DNA of 64,000 nt from positions 124,001-188,000 of the forward strand of contig NZ_JABWGO010000004.1 in assembly GCF_013363995.1 (NCBI RefSeq). The letters are read 5' to 3'. The position numbers and the translations under genes were made by a program. Origin of the DNA: Nonomuraea rhodomycinica (GTDB lineage: Bacteria; Actinomycetota; Actinomycetes; Streptosporangiales; Streptosporangiaceae). A model generated the notes under the pieces. The model searched no databases. It was not told the origin of the DNA and worked only from the letters and a program-made list of their open reading frames with translations. Below, piece by piece: positions 8,401 to 16,727 of the stretch (its first letter is position 1; the number at the start of each line of letters is the position of its first letter).

Positions 8401-9429
8401 GCACGGCGTCTCCCGCGTCTGCGCGAACACCCGGTTCATCGCCGCCAGCTCGATCGAGTCGCCCAGCATCGTGCCCGTCGCGTGGCACTCCACGTAGCCG
8501 ACCGTGTCCGGCTTGACCCCGGCCACGCCCAGCGCCGACTCGATCACCTCGGCCTGGCCGTCCACGCCCGGCGCGGTGTAGCCGGCCCGCAGCCGGCCGT
8601 CGTTGTTGGCCGCCGACCCCAGGATGACCGCGTGGATCACGTCGCCGTCGGCCAGCGCGTCGGACATGCGCTTGAGCGCCACGACGCCGGCGCCGCTGCC
8701 CATCACGGTGCCGCTCGCCTCGGCGTCGAAGCTGCGCACCCGGCCGTCGGGCGACATGATGCCGCCCTGCTCGTACAGGTAGCCGGACGGCTGCGGCAGC
8801 GGCGTGAACGCGCCGCCCGCCACGGCGATGTCGCACTCGTACGTCAGCAGGCTCTGGCACGCCAGGTGCACCGACACGAGCGAGGTCGAGCAGAACGTCT
8901 GCACCGACACGGCCGGCCCGCGCAGCCCCAGCTTGTACGACACCAGCGAGGCCAGCGAGTCGCGCTCGTTGCCCACGGCCATGAGCAGCGCGCCGCCCGG
9001 CTGGCCGGTGAGGTGCTGGATGTTCTGCACGATGTAGTCGGGGAACCCGCAGCCGCCGAAGACGGCCACCTGGCCGGGCACGTCGGTCGGGCAGTAGCCG
9101 GCCGCCTCCAGCGCCTCCCACGAGCACTCCAGGAACAACCGGTGCTGCGGGTCCATCGTCTCGGCCTCGCGCGGGTTGATGCCGAAGACGGTCGCGTCGA
9201 AGCGGTCGAGGCCGTCGAGCGGGCCGCCGACGCGCACGTACCGCGGGTCGGCGAGCCGGCCGGGCTCGACCCCGGCCTCCCGCAGCTCCTCGTCGGTGAT
9301 CGCGCGCAGGCCCTTCACCCCGGCGAGCAGGTTCGTCCACAGCTCGCCGACGCTCGCGGCGCCCGGGAAGCGCCCGGACATGCCGATCAGCGCGACCGCG
9401 GAGTCGTAGTCGGTTCCGTTGTCGGTCAT
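5497..9429 (-). CDS. Modular type I PKS, KS-(no AT)-KR-ACP
   Basis: A 1310-residue single module. The KS spans about residues 10-435, with Cys180 in VQTFCSTSL, His316 in VECHATGT and His354 in PSLGHLDRAS. Next comes a KS-AT linker (about 440-515), then a Gly/Ser/Pro/Ala-rich stretch (about 558-595) and the usual post-AT linker ending in LPTYPFQRRRFW (about 640-680). No GHSxG or other AT catalytic segment occurs, so the AT is absent. The KR (about 945-1200) keeps TGGLGDVG, the Ser1104/1105 region, Tyr1118 and Asn1122. The ACP serine is Ser1267 in LGGHSL. It starts in an ATGA overlap with the upstream PKS gene. An acyltransferase must act in trans. Confidence 0.93.
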   Translation of the reverse strand: MTDNGTDYDSAVALIGMSGRFPGAASVGELWTNLLAGVKGLRAITDEELREAGVEPGRLADPRYVRVGGPLDGLDRFDATVFGINPREAETMDPQHRLFLECSWEALEAAGYCPTDVPGQVAVFGGCGFPDYIVQNIQHLTGQPGGALLMAVGNERDSLASLVSYKLGLRGPAVSVQTFCSTSLVSVHLACQSLLTYECDIAVAGGAFTPLPQPSGYLYEQGGIMSPDGRVRSFDAEASGTVMGSGAGVVALKRMSDALADGDVIHAVILGSAANNDGRLRAGYTAPGVDGQAEVIESALGVAGVKPDTVGYVECHATGTMLGDSIELAAMNRVFAQTRETPCVLGSLKPSLGHLDRASGVTGLMRAAMTLKHELLPGTPDYETPNPALASAQDRFTVLREHRPWTAGPHPRRAGVSSFGLGGTNAHVVLEQAPPRPARPARPGPHLLVLSAADEQALTDVTERLRAHLTELAEEAAGEDLADVAFTLQVSRGGFALRRAVVCRDRDDAVAALGDPSRWIGGKTQRRNPKVRLSAPDSGVPDAWWAELRAAVDALLRTGGSPSGAARITAPSAGAPSGGTLSAGTPSGGAPGGDREQALAALADGLGGVGVHVLKGDGAGQAAEEVVVAPDGGAPAAEWLLATVARLWLAGAAIDWPALHGGEGRRVELPTYPFQRRRFWIKPNPAAQAQAQQQGPGKDFDLRHWTYLPTWRPHPLPLAGLDERLRLAGPWLVFSGDERGEALVERLTRAGAEVTAVRAGDRFGQDDAGDFTIRPGKADDVAELFHSLVSAPRAIVHGFSLASPEAAPGADPVEHFTAEQARGFYTALSLARELVDNTGSAPRAELVLLTSYAVGVSGADLRHPEHSTLAALAPSLQQENPRLRCRSVDVDGAEPGRDLAALADQVLAAAVCPHEGPVALRAGETWLRDYRQYPVEEPAPEERGFRDGDTVLITGGLGDVGLVLARHLASTYGCRLVLTARSALPPREEWDAFLADVPPGAERTARHIANVRDLEARGATVLALSADVADEEAMRAVVAEALARFGAIDVVVHGAGVQDGAYFNFAHLMDRQQCDAHLAAKVTGFHVLQKVLGGQCPDRRITLSSIASVLGGMTLAPYAAANAALDAYVRAARTEGAGRWVTVDWDTWNIDPDRVAGHSGAVVDYAMTPAEGVAVFERALSAADRAGHFVISTGPLEARLAQWVTGDIHEAGDDDDDQERHPRPELNNAYVEPREGTEATLAAIWSRVLGIEPIGALDNFFELGGHSLLAIELTTRVRKQLNASVPVTGLLECPTVRQLAELLDARDEQE

Positions 9430-12400
9430 GAGGTCCTTCCGCTTCTGAGCATGGTCCGGCGCTGGGCGATGCGGGAGCGCTGCTGGTCACGGGCGTCGGC
9501 CGGCTGCTCCTCGGGCTCCTGGCCGGCGCGGGCCGCCTCCGCGAGGGAGGCGATGGTGGGCGCCTGGTAGAGGATGTGCGGCGGCAGGTAGGACAGCTCC
9601 AGCGCCCGCCGGACCTCGGCGATGATCTCCATGCCGAGCAGCGAGTTGCCGCCGAGCTCGAAGAAGTTGTCGTGCACGCCGACCTGCTCCAGGCCGAGCG
9701 CCTCGGCCCACACGCCGGCGATGGTCTCCTCGGTGGGCGTCTGCGGCTCGACGTACGCGGTGGACAGGTCGGGCCGGGGGTGCCGGCCGAAGGCGTCGCG
9801 GATCTTCTTGACCGTGGCCTGGTGGCTCTCGATGGACGACCTGCGGCTCATCGCGACCAGCGGCGCGAAGTCCTGCGTGGAGGCCACCACGTGCCGCTCG
9901 CCGCTGGCCAGCACCCGCAGCAGCGTCTGCCAGCCCTGGTCGAAGGTGAGGCCGAAGTTCTCCCGGTACCACGTGAAGTACTGCTTGGAGCCCTCGTCGT
10001 AGTTCTCCAGGCCGTCGGTCCAGCCGTTCCACGTCCACTCGCACCAGTCGACCGAGGTGACGTGGACGCCGGGCAGCTCGTCGCTCAGCGCGAACGCGTC
10101 GAGGAAGGCGTTGGCCGCGCAGTAGTCGACCTGGCCGGCGCCGCCGCCGGTGGCCGAGGTGGTGGAGGAGTAGAGGGCCAGGAAGTCGACCGGCACGTCC
10201 CGCAGCACCTCGGCCAGGGCCAGGGTGCCGCCGACCTTGGGGGCGAGGACGCGTTCGATGTCCGCGGCGGTCTTGAACTGCATGAGGCCGACCGCGGGCA
10301 CGCCCGCGCAGTGCAGGACGCCGTTCAGCTCGCCGAACCGCTCGAGCGCGGCGTCCACCGCCCGGCGCGCGTCCTCGACGCGCGACACGTCGCCCGCGAC
10401 GGTCACGACCTCGGCGCCGGCCGCCTCCAGCCGCAGCAGCCCCTCCAGGCGGCGGCGCACCTCGGCGGCCGTGCCGTCGGAGGCGAGGATCGCGGTCCAC
10501 TGGTCGCGCGGCGGCACGGGGGTGCGGCCGAGCAGCACGAGCCGGGCCTGGAACTGCTCGGCCAGCCGCTCGGCCATGGCCAGGCCGATGCCGCCGAGCC
10601 CGCCGGTGACGATGTACGCGCCGCCGGGCCTGACCCGGGCCACCGGGGGATGCTGCTCGATGACCGAGGCGTCCAGGGCCTCGTAGTCGGGGATCCAGCG
10701 CCCGCCGCCGCGCAGGGCGACGACCTGGTCGGCCGGCTCGGCCCGCAGCTCGGCCAGCAGCGCCCCGCCGGACAGGCCGCCCGGCTCCACGTCGATGAGG
10801 CGGGTGGTGACGCGCGGGTACTCGACGGGGATCAGCCGGGTCGGGCCGAGCAGCGTGCCCCGCGCGGACGCCACCCGGTCGCCGGGGTGGACCCGCTGGC
10901 TGCCGGTGGTGACGATGTCCAGCGACCAGCCGGGCAGGCCGAGGTCGCCCGCGGCCTTGGCCAGGCCGACCAGCGTGTGCAGGCCGCGCTGGAGGCAGTC
11001 GGGGGTGGACTGGCCGGGGTCGGCGCACCACAGGTGGACGACCCGGTCGGGCACCCGGTCGGTGGCGGCCAGCTCGCGCAGCGCGGCCAGCGCGTCCTCG
11101 GGGGAGCCGGGCCGTACGGTCAGCCCGTCCGGCCCGGAGGAGAACGCCTCGCCGGGACGGACCGTCACCACCTCGCGGCCGGTGTCGCGCAGGTGCGCGA
11201 GCAGCGGCGCGGCCACGGCGTCGGTCGCGCCGTCCGTGTAGAGGAGCCAGCGGGCGGCCTCGTCCTCGCGGGGCGGCCGGAGCGTGGTCTGCCGCCACAC
11301 CGGCGTGTGGATCCAGCGGGTGTCGGGCAGCCGCGGGTACGCCCTGGCGATGCTCGTCGGGTCGCTCTCGTCGAACACCGGCGTGCCGCCGGAGGAGCCG
11401 AAGGCCGACTCGTCGATCTCCAGCCAGTACTCCTGGTGCTCGAACGGGTAGGACGGCAGCGGCACGCGGCCGGGGGCCCAGCCGGTGTCCTCGTGCAGGG
11501 CGGCCCAGTCGACGGTGACGCCGGTCAGCCAGAGCCGGCCGACGGCGGTGGCCAGCGCCGCGCCCGCGTCCTGCGGGTCGTTGGCACCGGGCAGCGTGGT
11601 GACGATCAGCGGCCACTGCGCGCGGTCGCACGCCGGATGGCCGCGGGTCAGCGCGCCCAGCGACTGGCCGGGGCCGATCTCGGCGAGCGCGAGGTCGGCG
11701 ATGCCGAGCACCTTCTCCAGCGCGGCCCCGAACTCGACGGTCTCGCACATGTGCCGCGCCCAGTAGCCCGGGTCGGTGACGACCTCGGCGGTGGCCAGCT
11801 CGCCGGTGACGTTGCTGAGGTACGGCAGCGCGGGCGGGTTGAGGGTGATGTTGTCGCTGATCCAGGCGGTCAGCTCGGCGGCCACCGGCCGGAGCATCCG
11901 GGAGTGGAAGGCGTGCGTGGTCTCCAGCCGCCGGTGGCCGATCTTCAGTTCGCGCAGCGTGGCCATGGCCGCCTCGACGTCCTCGGCCGGGCCGGCCAGG
12001 ACCGTCTGGGAGCCGGTGCGCACGGCCACGTCCAGCCGCTCGCCGTACAGGTCGCCGAGGACCGTGCGCAGCCGCCGCTCGTCGGCCGAGACCGCGAGCA
12101 TGGCGCCCTCGGGCTGGGAGGTGATGAGCTTGGCCCGGTAGGCGACCAGCCGCAGCGCGTCGGGCAGCGACAGCACGCCGGCCAGGCAGGCCGCCACGTA
12201 CTCGCCCAGGCTGTAGCCCACCATGATCTCCGGGGTGACGCCCCAGCGGATGAGCTGCCGGGCCAGCGCGTACTCGGCGACGAACACGGCCGGCTGCACC
12301 AGGTGGGCCTCGGTGGTGGACAGCGGCGCCGCGGGCTCGGCCCGGCCCAGCAGCCGGGCGAGGTCGCCGGCCCCGGTGCCCCGCTCGGCGGGGGTGAACA

Positions 12401-14123
12401 CGTCCGAGAGCTGCGCCGCCTCGGTCAGCCCGAGCACGGCCAGGCACTCGTTGACGTCGGCGCGGAAGCCGGGCTCCTCCGCGTACAGCTCGGCCACCAT
12501 GCCCGGGTACTGCTCGCCGACCCCGGCGATGAGGAACCCGGTCCGGCGGCCCACGGTCGCGTCGTTGCGGCCGAGCGCCGCGGCCGGGTCGGCGAGGCGG
12601 GCCGCGGCCTCCTCCGTGGTGCCCGCGACGACGAACCTGCGGTGGTTGAACACCTTCCGCCCCACCTGGAGCGTGTACGCGACGTCGCCCAGGTCGTCGG
12701 CCGTGTCCGTGAGCCGCTCGGCGAGCCGGGCGGCCGAGCGGTCGGCGGCCTCGGCCGAGCGGGCCGAGAAGGGCAGGATCTGCCACCGGCGCGAGCGGGG
12801 CCGGCGCGGCTCCGGCTCGGGCGCCTCGGCGACGATGACGTGCGCGTTCGTGCCGCCCATGCCGAGGGAGCTGACACCCGCGATGCGCCGCCGCTCGGGG
12901 GTGCGCGGCCAGGGGGTGACGTCGGCGGTGACGCGGAACGGGCTGTTGACGAAGTCGATCTCCGGGTTGGGGGAGCGGTAGTGCAGGGTGCCGGGGATGA
13001 GCTCCTTGCGCAGCGACTGCACCACCTTGATCAGGCCGGTGACGCCGGATGCGCGGTCGAGGTGGCCGACGTTCGGCTTGATCGAGCCGAGCACGCAGTA
13101 CTGCCGGTCCGGGGTGGAGCCGAACGCGCGGGTCAGCGCGGCCACCTCCATCGGGTCGCCGACCTCGGTGGCGGTGCCGTGCGCCTCGACGTAGGAGATC
13201 TCGGTGGGGTCCACGCCGGCCCGCTTGATCGCGGCGGAGACGCAGCGGCGCTGCCCGTCCACGCTCGGTGCGAGGTAGCTGAACTTCATCGCGCCGTCGT
13301 TGTTGATGGCCGAGCCGCGGATGACGGCGAGCACGGTGTCGCGGGCGGCCAGCGCGTCGGGCAGCCGCCTGAGCATGACCACGGCGGCGCCGTCGCCGAA
13401 CATGCTGCCGCGGCCCTCGGCGTCGAACGTGCGCACGTGCCCGTCGGGCGACTCCTGGCCGCCCTCCTCCCACAGGTAGCCGATCCGGTCCGGGATGCGC
13501 ACCGACACCCCGCCCGCGATCGCCATGTCGCACTCGCCGCGCCGCAGGCTCTCGCTCGCCAGGTGGACGGCCACCAGCGAGGTGGAGCAGAACGTCTGCA
13601 CGGCCACGCTCGGGCCGTCCAGGTCGAAGCGGAAGGAGACGTTCGTGGCCAGCGCGTCCTTGTCGTTGCCGATCATCAGGGCGGAGGTGTCGATGCCCAT
13701 CTCGAACGCCCTGAGCCGGGTCAGCAGGTAGCCGCTGATGTTCATGCCGGCGAACACGCCCACACTGCCCCGGCCCTCGGGGGTCGCGTACCCGGCGGAC
13801 TCCAGGGCCTCCCAGACGCACTCCAGGAAGATGCGCTGCTGCGGGTCGGCGAGCGTGGCCTCGCGCGGGTTGTAGCCGAAGAAGCCGGCGTCGAAGCCCC
13901 GGATGTCGTCCAGGATGGGCCGGGAGCGGACGTAGTTCGGCTGCTGGAAGGTGGCGGGGCTCACGCCGGCGCTGATCAGCTCGTCGTCGGTGAACCTCGT
14001 GAACGACTCGACGCCGGTGCTGATGTTGCGCCAGAACGTCTCGACGTCGGCCGCGCCGGGGAAGCGGCCGGACATGCCGATGACGGCTATGTCGGCCTCG
14101 CCCGCTGGATGGTGCTGGTCCAT
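9426..14123 (-). CDS. Modular type I PKS, KS-AT-KR-ACP
   Basis: A 1565-residue single module. I chose the ATG at 14123 because AGAGGGG lies 7 bases before it; two further upstream in-frame starts fit less well. The KS (about 10-435) has Cys179 in VQTFCSTSL, His315 in EAHGTAT and His354. The AT (about 528-850) has Ser638 in GYSLGE and HAFH at 737-740, which predicts malonyl-CoA. The KR (about 1165-1400) has TGGLGGIG, Tyr1334 and Asn1338. The ACP serine is Ser1494 in LGGNSL. There is no N-terminal docking helix, loading module or thioesterase. It is the first PKS gene of the minus-strand operon, after the ABC exporter genes. Confidence 0.94.
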   Translation of the reverse strand: MDQHHPAGEADIAVIGMSGRFPGAADVETFWRNISTGVESFTRFTDDELISAGVSPATFQQPNYVRSRPILDDIRGFDAGFFGYNPREATLADPQQRIFLECVWEALESAGYATPEGRGSVGVFAGMNISGYLLTRLRAFEMGIDTSALMIGNDKDALATNVSFRFDLDGPSVAVQTFCSTSLVAVHLASESLRRGECDMAIAGGVSVRIPDRIGYLWEEGGQESPDGHVRTFDAEGRGSMFGDGAAVVMLRRLPDALAARDTVLAVIRGSAINNDGAMKFSYLAPSVDGQRRCVSAAIKRAGVDPTEISYVEAHGTATEVGDPMEVAALTRAFGSTPDRQYCVLGSIKPNVGHLDRASGVTGLIKVVQSLRKELIPGTLHYRSPNPEIDFVNSPFRVTADVTPWPRTPERRRIAGVSSLGMGGTNAHVIVAEAPEPEPRRPRSRRWQILPFSARSAEAADRSAARLAERLTDTADDLGDVAYTLQVGRKVFNHRRFVVAGTTEEAAARLADPAAALGRNDATVGRRTGFLIAGVGEQYPGMVAELYAEEPGFRADVNECLAVLGLTEAAQLSDVFTPAERGTGAGDLARLLGRAEPAAPLSTTEAHLVQPAVFVAEYALARQLIRWGVTPEIMVGYSLGEYVAACLAGVLSLPDALRLVAYRAKLITSQPEGAMLAVSADERRLRTVLGDLYGERLDVAVRTGSQTVLAGPAEDVEAAMATLRELKIGHRRLETTHAFHSRMLRPVAAELTAWISDNITLNPPALPYLSNVTGELATAEVVTDPGYWARHMCETVEFGAALEKVLGIADLALAEIGPGQSLGALTRGHPACDRAQWPLIVTTLPGANDPQDAGAALATAVGRLWLTGVTVDWAALHEDTGWAPGRVPLPSYPFEHQEYWLEIDESAFGSSGGTPVFDESDPTSIARAYPRLPDTRWIHTPVWRQTTLRPPREDEAARWLLYTDGATDAVAAPLLAHLRDTGREVVTVRPGEAFSSGPDGLTVRPGSPEDALAALRELAATDRVPDRVVHLWCADPGQSTPDCLQRGLHTLVGLAKAAGDLGLPGWSLDIVTTGSQRVHPGDRVASARGTLLGPTRLIPVEYPRVTTRLIDVEPGGLSGGALLAELRAEPADQVVALRGGGRWIPDYEALDASVIEQHPPVARVRPGGAYIVTGGLGGIGLAMAERLAEQFQARLVLLGRTPVPPRDQWTAILASDGTAAEVRRRLEGLLRLEAAGAEVVTVAGDVSRVEDARRAVDAALERFGELNGVLHCAGVPAVGLMQFKTAADIERVLAPKVGGTLALAEVLRDVPVDFLALYSSTTSATGGGAGQVDYCAANAFLDAFALSDELPGVHVTSVDWCEWTWNGWTDGLENYDEGSKQYFTWYRENFGLTFDQGWQTLLRVLASGERHVVASTQDFAPLVAMSRRSSIESHQATVKKIRDAFGRHPRPDLSTAYVEPQTPTEETIAGVWAEALGLEQVGVHDNFFELGGNSLLGMEIIAEVRRALELSYLPPHILYQAPTIASLAEAARAGQEPEEQPADARDQQRSRIAQRRTMLRSGRTS

Positions 14124-14182
14124 CAACATGCCCCTCTTCAGTGGAGTTGCCTTGCCGTTCGCTTCATGGGGGCCGCCTCGCG

Positions 14183-15001
14183 TCACATGGGCCCGCCGCG
14201 GCCCCAGCCGCGGGCGAGCCGGCGGGCGGCGAACGCGCCGGCCACCAGGCCGATCGCCAGCAGGACCAGGGCGGACGGCACCGCGCCCGCCGCGTCGCCG
14301 CGTACCGCGGCCTGCATCATGCTCAGCGCCCAGTAGCCGGGCGAGACGTGGGCGGCGAGCTGCGCCCACTCCGGCATGATGCTGAGCGGCACCAGCGCGC
14401 CGCCGAGGGAGCTGAGCGTGAGCGCGCCCACGTCCGAGATGACGCTGAGCTCGCCGTGGCTGCGCACGACCGTGGCCAGCAGCGCGCCGATCGCCAGCAG
14501 CGCGAACGCCCAGACCATGATGGCGAGCAGGACGTACACCGGGTTGGGCGGCACGGGCAGGCCGATGGCCAGGCAGCCGTAGACCAGCAGGACCGTCTGC
14601 TGGACGACCATCACCACGAACAGCGGCAGCGTCTTGCCGACGAGCAGCTCCGGGGCCGGGGCCCTGCTCACGCGCAGCCGGTCCCAGGTGCGCCAGGTGC
14701 GCTCCGACAGGATCGAGTTGCCGACCAGGGAGATGGCGAACACCGAGAACATCACCATCAGGCCCGTCGCGACCTGGGCGGCGCCGCCGTCCACCGCCCG
14801 CACGTACAGGGGCTTGAGCACCAGCATCAGCACCATCGGCATGACGATGTAGCTGATCATCTGCCCGGGGTCGCGCAGGCGCAGGGTGGCGTTGTGCCGG
14901 GCCAGCGCGCCGATCCGGTACGCGGCGTCGAGCAGGCGCGACGTGCGGGCCGGGGCGCCGGCCGGGCGGGTGGAGTCGCGGGGCGCGGAGTCAAGGAGCA
15001 T
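14183..15001 (-). CDS. ABC-2 type exporter, membrane subunit
   Basis: A 272-residue membrane protein with about six hydrophobic segments and the ABC-2 family layout: a long N-terminal cytoplasmic segment, MISYIVMPMVLMLVL, and a late GALVPLSIMPEW loop resembling DrrB-type drug exporters. Its start overlaps the end of the ATPase gene by 11 bases, and it ends 59 bases before the first PKS gene, so the exporter and synthase genes are probably one transcript. It likely exports the cluster product or gives self-resistance; this is inferred from position. Confidence 0.88.
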   Translation of the reverse strand: MLLDSAPRDSTRPAGAPARTSRLLDAAYRIGALARHNATLRLRDPGQMISYIVMPMVLMLVLKPLYVRAVDGGAAQVATGLMVMFSVFAISLVGNSILSERTWRTWDRLRVSRAPAPELLVGKTLPLFVVMVVQQTVLLVYGCLAIGLPVPPNPVYVLLAIMVWAFALLAIGALLATVVRSHGELSVISDVGALTLSSLGGALVPLSIMPEWAQLAAHVSPGYWALSMMQAAVRGDAAGAVPSALVLLAIGLVAGAFAARRLARGWGRGGPM

Positions 15002-15827
15002 CGTGGACCGCCAGGGAGCGATAGAGGTCGTCCAGGGACGGGTTGCGCACGTCCACCGCGCTGATCGGGCGGTCGATGCGGCGCAGCAGGTCGATCAGGG
15101 TGACGGTGGGCTCGGAGGTGGAGACGCTGACCTCCTCGCGGTCGGCGAGGGTCACGCGCACCTCGCCCGGCAGGTCCTTCAGCAGCTCCTCGCAGGTGCC
15201 GCGGGCGATCACCCGGCCGCCGCGCGCCACGGCGATCGTGGCCTGCAGCTCGGTGAGCTCGGGCAGGTAGTGGGTGGTGTAGACGACGGCCGCGCCCTCG
15301 CCGGCGCGCTGCTTGACCACGTCGAGCATGGCCTGCCGGGTCTCCAGGTCGGCGCCCGCGGTCGGCTCGTCGAGCAGCAGCAGGGCCGGGCGGTGGACGA
15401 GCGCGCTCGCCGCCTGGGTGCGGCGCTGCTGGCCGCCGGAGAGCTTGCCGGCCCGCCGGTCCATGATGCCGCCGAGGCGCAGCATGGTGCTCATGTCCTC
15501 GACGGCCTCGCGCAGCGCGGCCCGCCGCAGGCCGGCGAGCCTTCCGTACAGCTCCAGGTGCTCGCGGACGGTGGCCGACGGGTACAGGGCGATGTGCTGG
15601 GGCGCGACGCCCACCTCGCCGCGGGTGGCCGAGGGCGGCCGGCCGTCGATGGTCACGTGACCGCCGTCCGGGCGGATCAGGTACGACACGATCTCGACGA
15701 AGGTCGACTTGCCCGCGCCGTTGTGCCCGACGAGCCCGACGATCTCGCCGGCGGCCACGTTCAGACTGAACCCGTCCAGGGCCTGGATGGTGCCGTACCG
15801 TTTGACGAGATCGGTTGCGACCAGCAA
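14991..15827 (-). CDS. ABC exporter ATP-binding subunit
   Basis: A 278-residue ATPase with Walker A GHNGAGKST, signature LSGGQQRR, Walker B LLLLDEPTAGAD and a switch histidine in TTHYLPE. The C-terminal extension (about 215-278) resembles DrrA-type drug-export ATPases. The initiation codon is TTG, supported by a perfect AGGAGGTGA Shine-Dalgarno sequence. It is the first gene of the minus-strand operon that continues through the permease, two PKS genes and an acyl-CoA dehydrogenase. Confidence 0.92.
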   Translation of the reverse strand: MLVATDLVKRYGTIQALDGFSLNVAAGEIVGLVGHNGAGKSTFVEIVSYLIRPDGGHVTIDGRPPSATRGEVGVAPQHIALYPSATVREHLELYGRLAGLRRAALREAVEDMSTMLRLGGIMDRRAGKLSGGQQRRTQAASALVHRPALLLLDEPTAGADLETRQAMLDVVKQRAGEGAAVVYTTHYLPELTELQATIAVARGGRVIARGTCEELLKDLPGEVRVTLADREEVSVSTSEPTVTLIDLLRRIDRPISAVDVRNPSLDDLYRSLAVHDAP

Positions 15828-15840
15828 CGTGTCACCTCCT
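15828..15840 (-). promoter_or_regulatory. Strong ribosome binding site deciding the TTG start
   Basis: On the minus strand AGGAGGTGA precedes TTG at 15827 by four bases. It fully matches the anti-Shine-Dalgarno end of 16S rRNA and is what identifies the unusual TTG as the start of the exporter ATPase gene. Confidence 0.8.
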
Positions 15841-15935
15841 CAGCCACCCCACAATTGATGGAGTTAGGCGGATAAGTGCGGCAAACCTATGTTCCCTTGC
15901 ACGATAGCGACGGATATCGCGGCGCCTGATGGCCA

Positions 15936-15963
15936 GTAATGACCGGCAAAACCGGCCAATTAC
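15936..15963. promoter_or_regulatory. Imperfect inverted repeat in the divergent exporter/phosphotransferase region
   Basis: The core TAATGACCGG-CAAAA-CCGGCCAATTA forms an interrupted dyad with one bulge in an unusually AT-rich 180-base intergenic stretch. It lies between the start of the PKS/exporter operon and the start of the phosphotransferase gene and could be an operator for either. No cognate regulator is identifiable. Confidence 0.35.
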
Positions 15964-16006
15964 CAGACGCTTCGCGTATTCCATTTGACGTTCTAATCTG
16001 ACTGAT

Positions 16007-16687
16007 ATGCACGCAGGCTCGTTGATCGCGGCCGGACTCGACTGCGACATCTTCCAGGCGGGGCCCGGTAAGATCATCCGACGCGCCCGCGAGGGCCGCA
16101 GCCTCGAACGCGAGGCGTCGGTCATGCGGCACGCCTGGCGCAACGGCTTCCCCGTTCCCCAGGTCTTCGACGCCGACGGTCCCGACATCCTCATGGAGCA
16201 CGTCGAGGGGACGAGCATGCGGCAGGAGGCGGCCGAGCGGCCGGAGCGGATGCCCGGGCACGGGCGGCTCCTCGGCGAGCTGCTGCGGCGGCTCGCGGCC
16301 GTGCGCGCGCCCGGCTGGCTCCAGGCCGCCGACGGCTGCCCCGGCAACCGGCTGCTCCACCTCGACCTGCACCCGGCCAACGTCCTGCTCACCGCCGACG
16401 GGCCCCGGGTCATCGACTGGGCCAACGCCGCGCGCGGCGCGTCCGGCGCGGACACCGCCTGCACCTGGCTCATCCTGGCCGCCGCGCCCGTGGACGACCC
16501 GGCCGTGGCGGCGGGACGCGAGGGGCTGCTGGAGGGATTCCGCGACGCCGCCGACATCGAGGCCGCGCGGCCGTACCTGAGGGTGACGGGCGAGCGACGG
16601 CGTGCGGACGGCAACGTCACGGCCGCGGAACGGGCGGCGATCGACCGCTTCCTGACCCGCGAGGCCCCCGCGCCCGCGGGGGAGTAG
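16007..16687 (+). CDS. Phosphotransferase (APH/choline kinase-like) family protein
   Basis: A 226-residue kinase-fold protein with the APH catalytic loop LHLDLHPANVLL followed by VIDWANAARG, which supplies the metal-binding Asp. It is shorter than typical aminoglycoside phosphotransferases, with a reduced N-lobe. No Shine-Dalgarno sequence precedes the ATG; a TAATCT hexamer ends 7 bases before it, so the mRNA may be leaderless. It diverges from the PKS operon and could be a self-resistance or modifying kinase, but the substrate is unknown. Confidence 0.75.
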   Translation: MHAGSLIAAGLDCDIFQAGPGKIIRRAREGRSLEREASVMRHAWRNGFPVPQVFDADGPDILMEHVEGTSMRQEAAERPERMPGHGRLLGELLRRLAAVRAPGWLQAADGCPGNRLLHLDLHPANVLLTADGPRVIDWANAARGASGADTACTWLILAAAPVDDPAVAAGREGLLEGFRDAADIEAARPYLRVTGERRRADGNVTAAERAAIDRFLTREAPAPAGE

Positions 16688-16727
16688 ACGGGCAGCACGA
16701 CAGGCGACACCCGGGAAGGCGGGGACG

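Noticed and set aside
5293..9570. 1425-codon plus-strand open frame opposite the AT-less PKS
   Set aside because: It is the antisense shadow of a real PKS gene; the translation is low-information and matches no family.
9576..14336. 1586-codon plus-strand open frame opposite the KS-AT-KR-ACP gene
   Set aside because: Same reason: antisense reading with no recognisable motif, while the minus strand holds complete catalytic domains.
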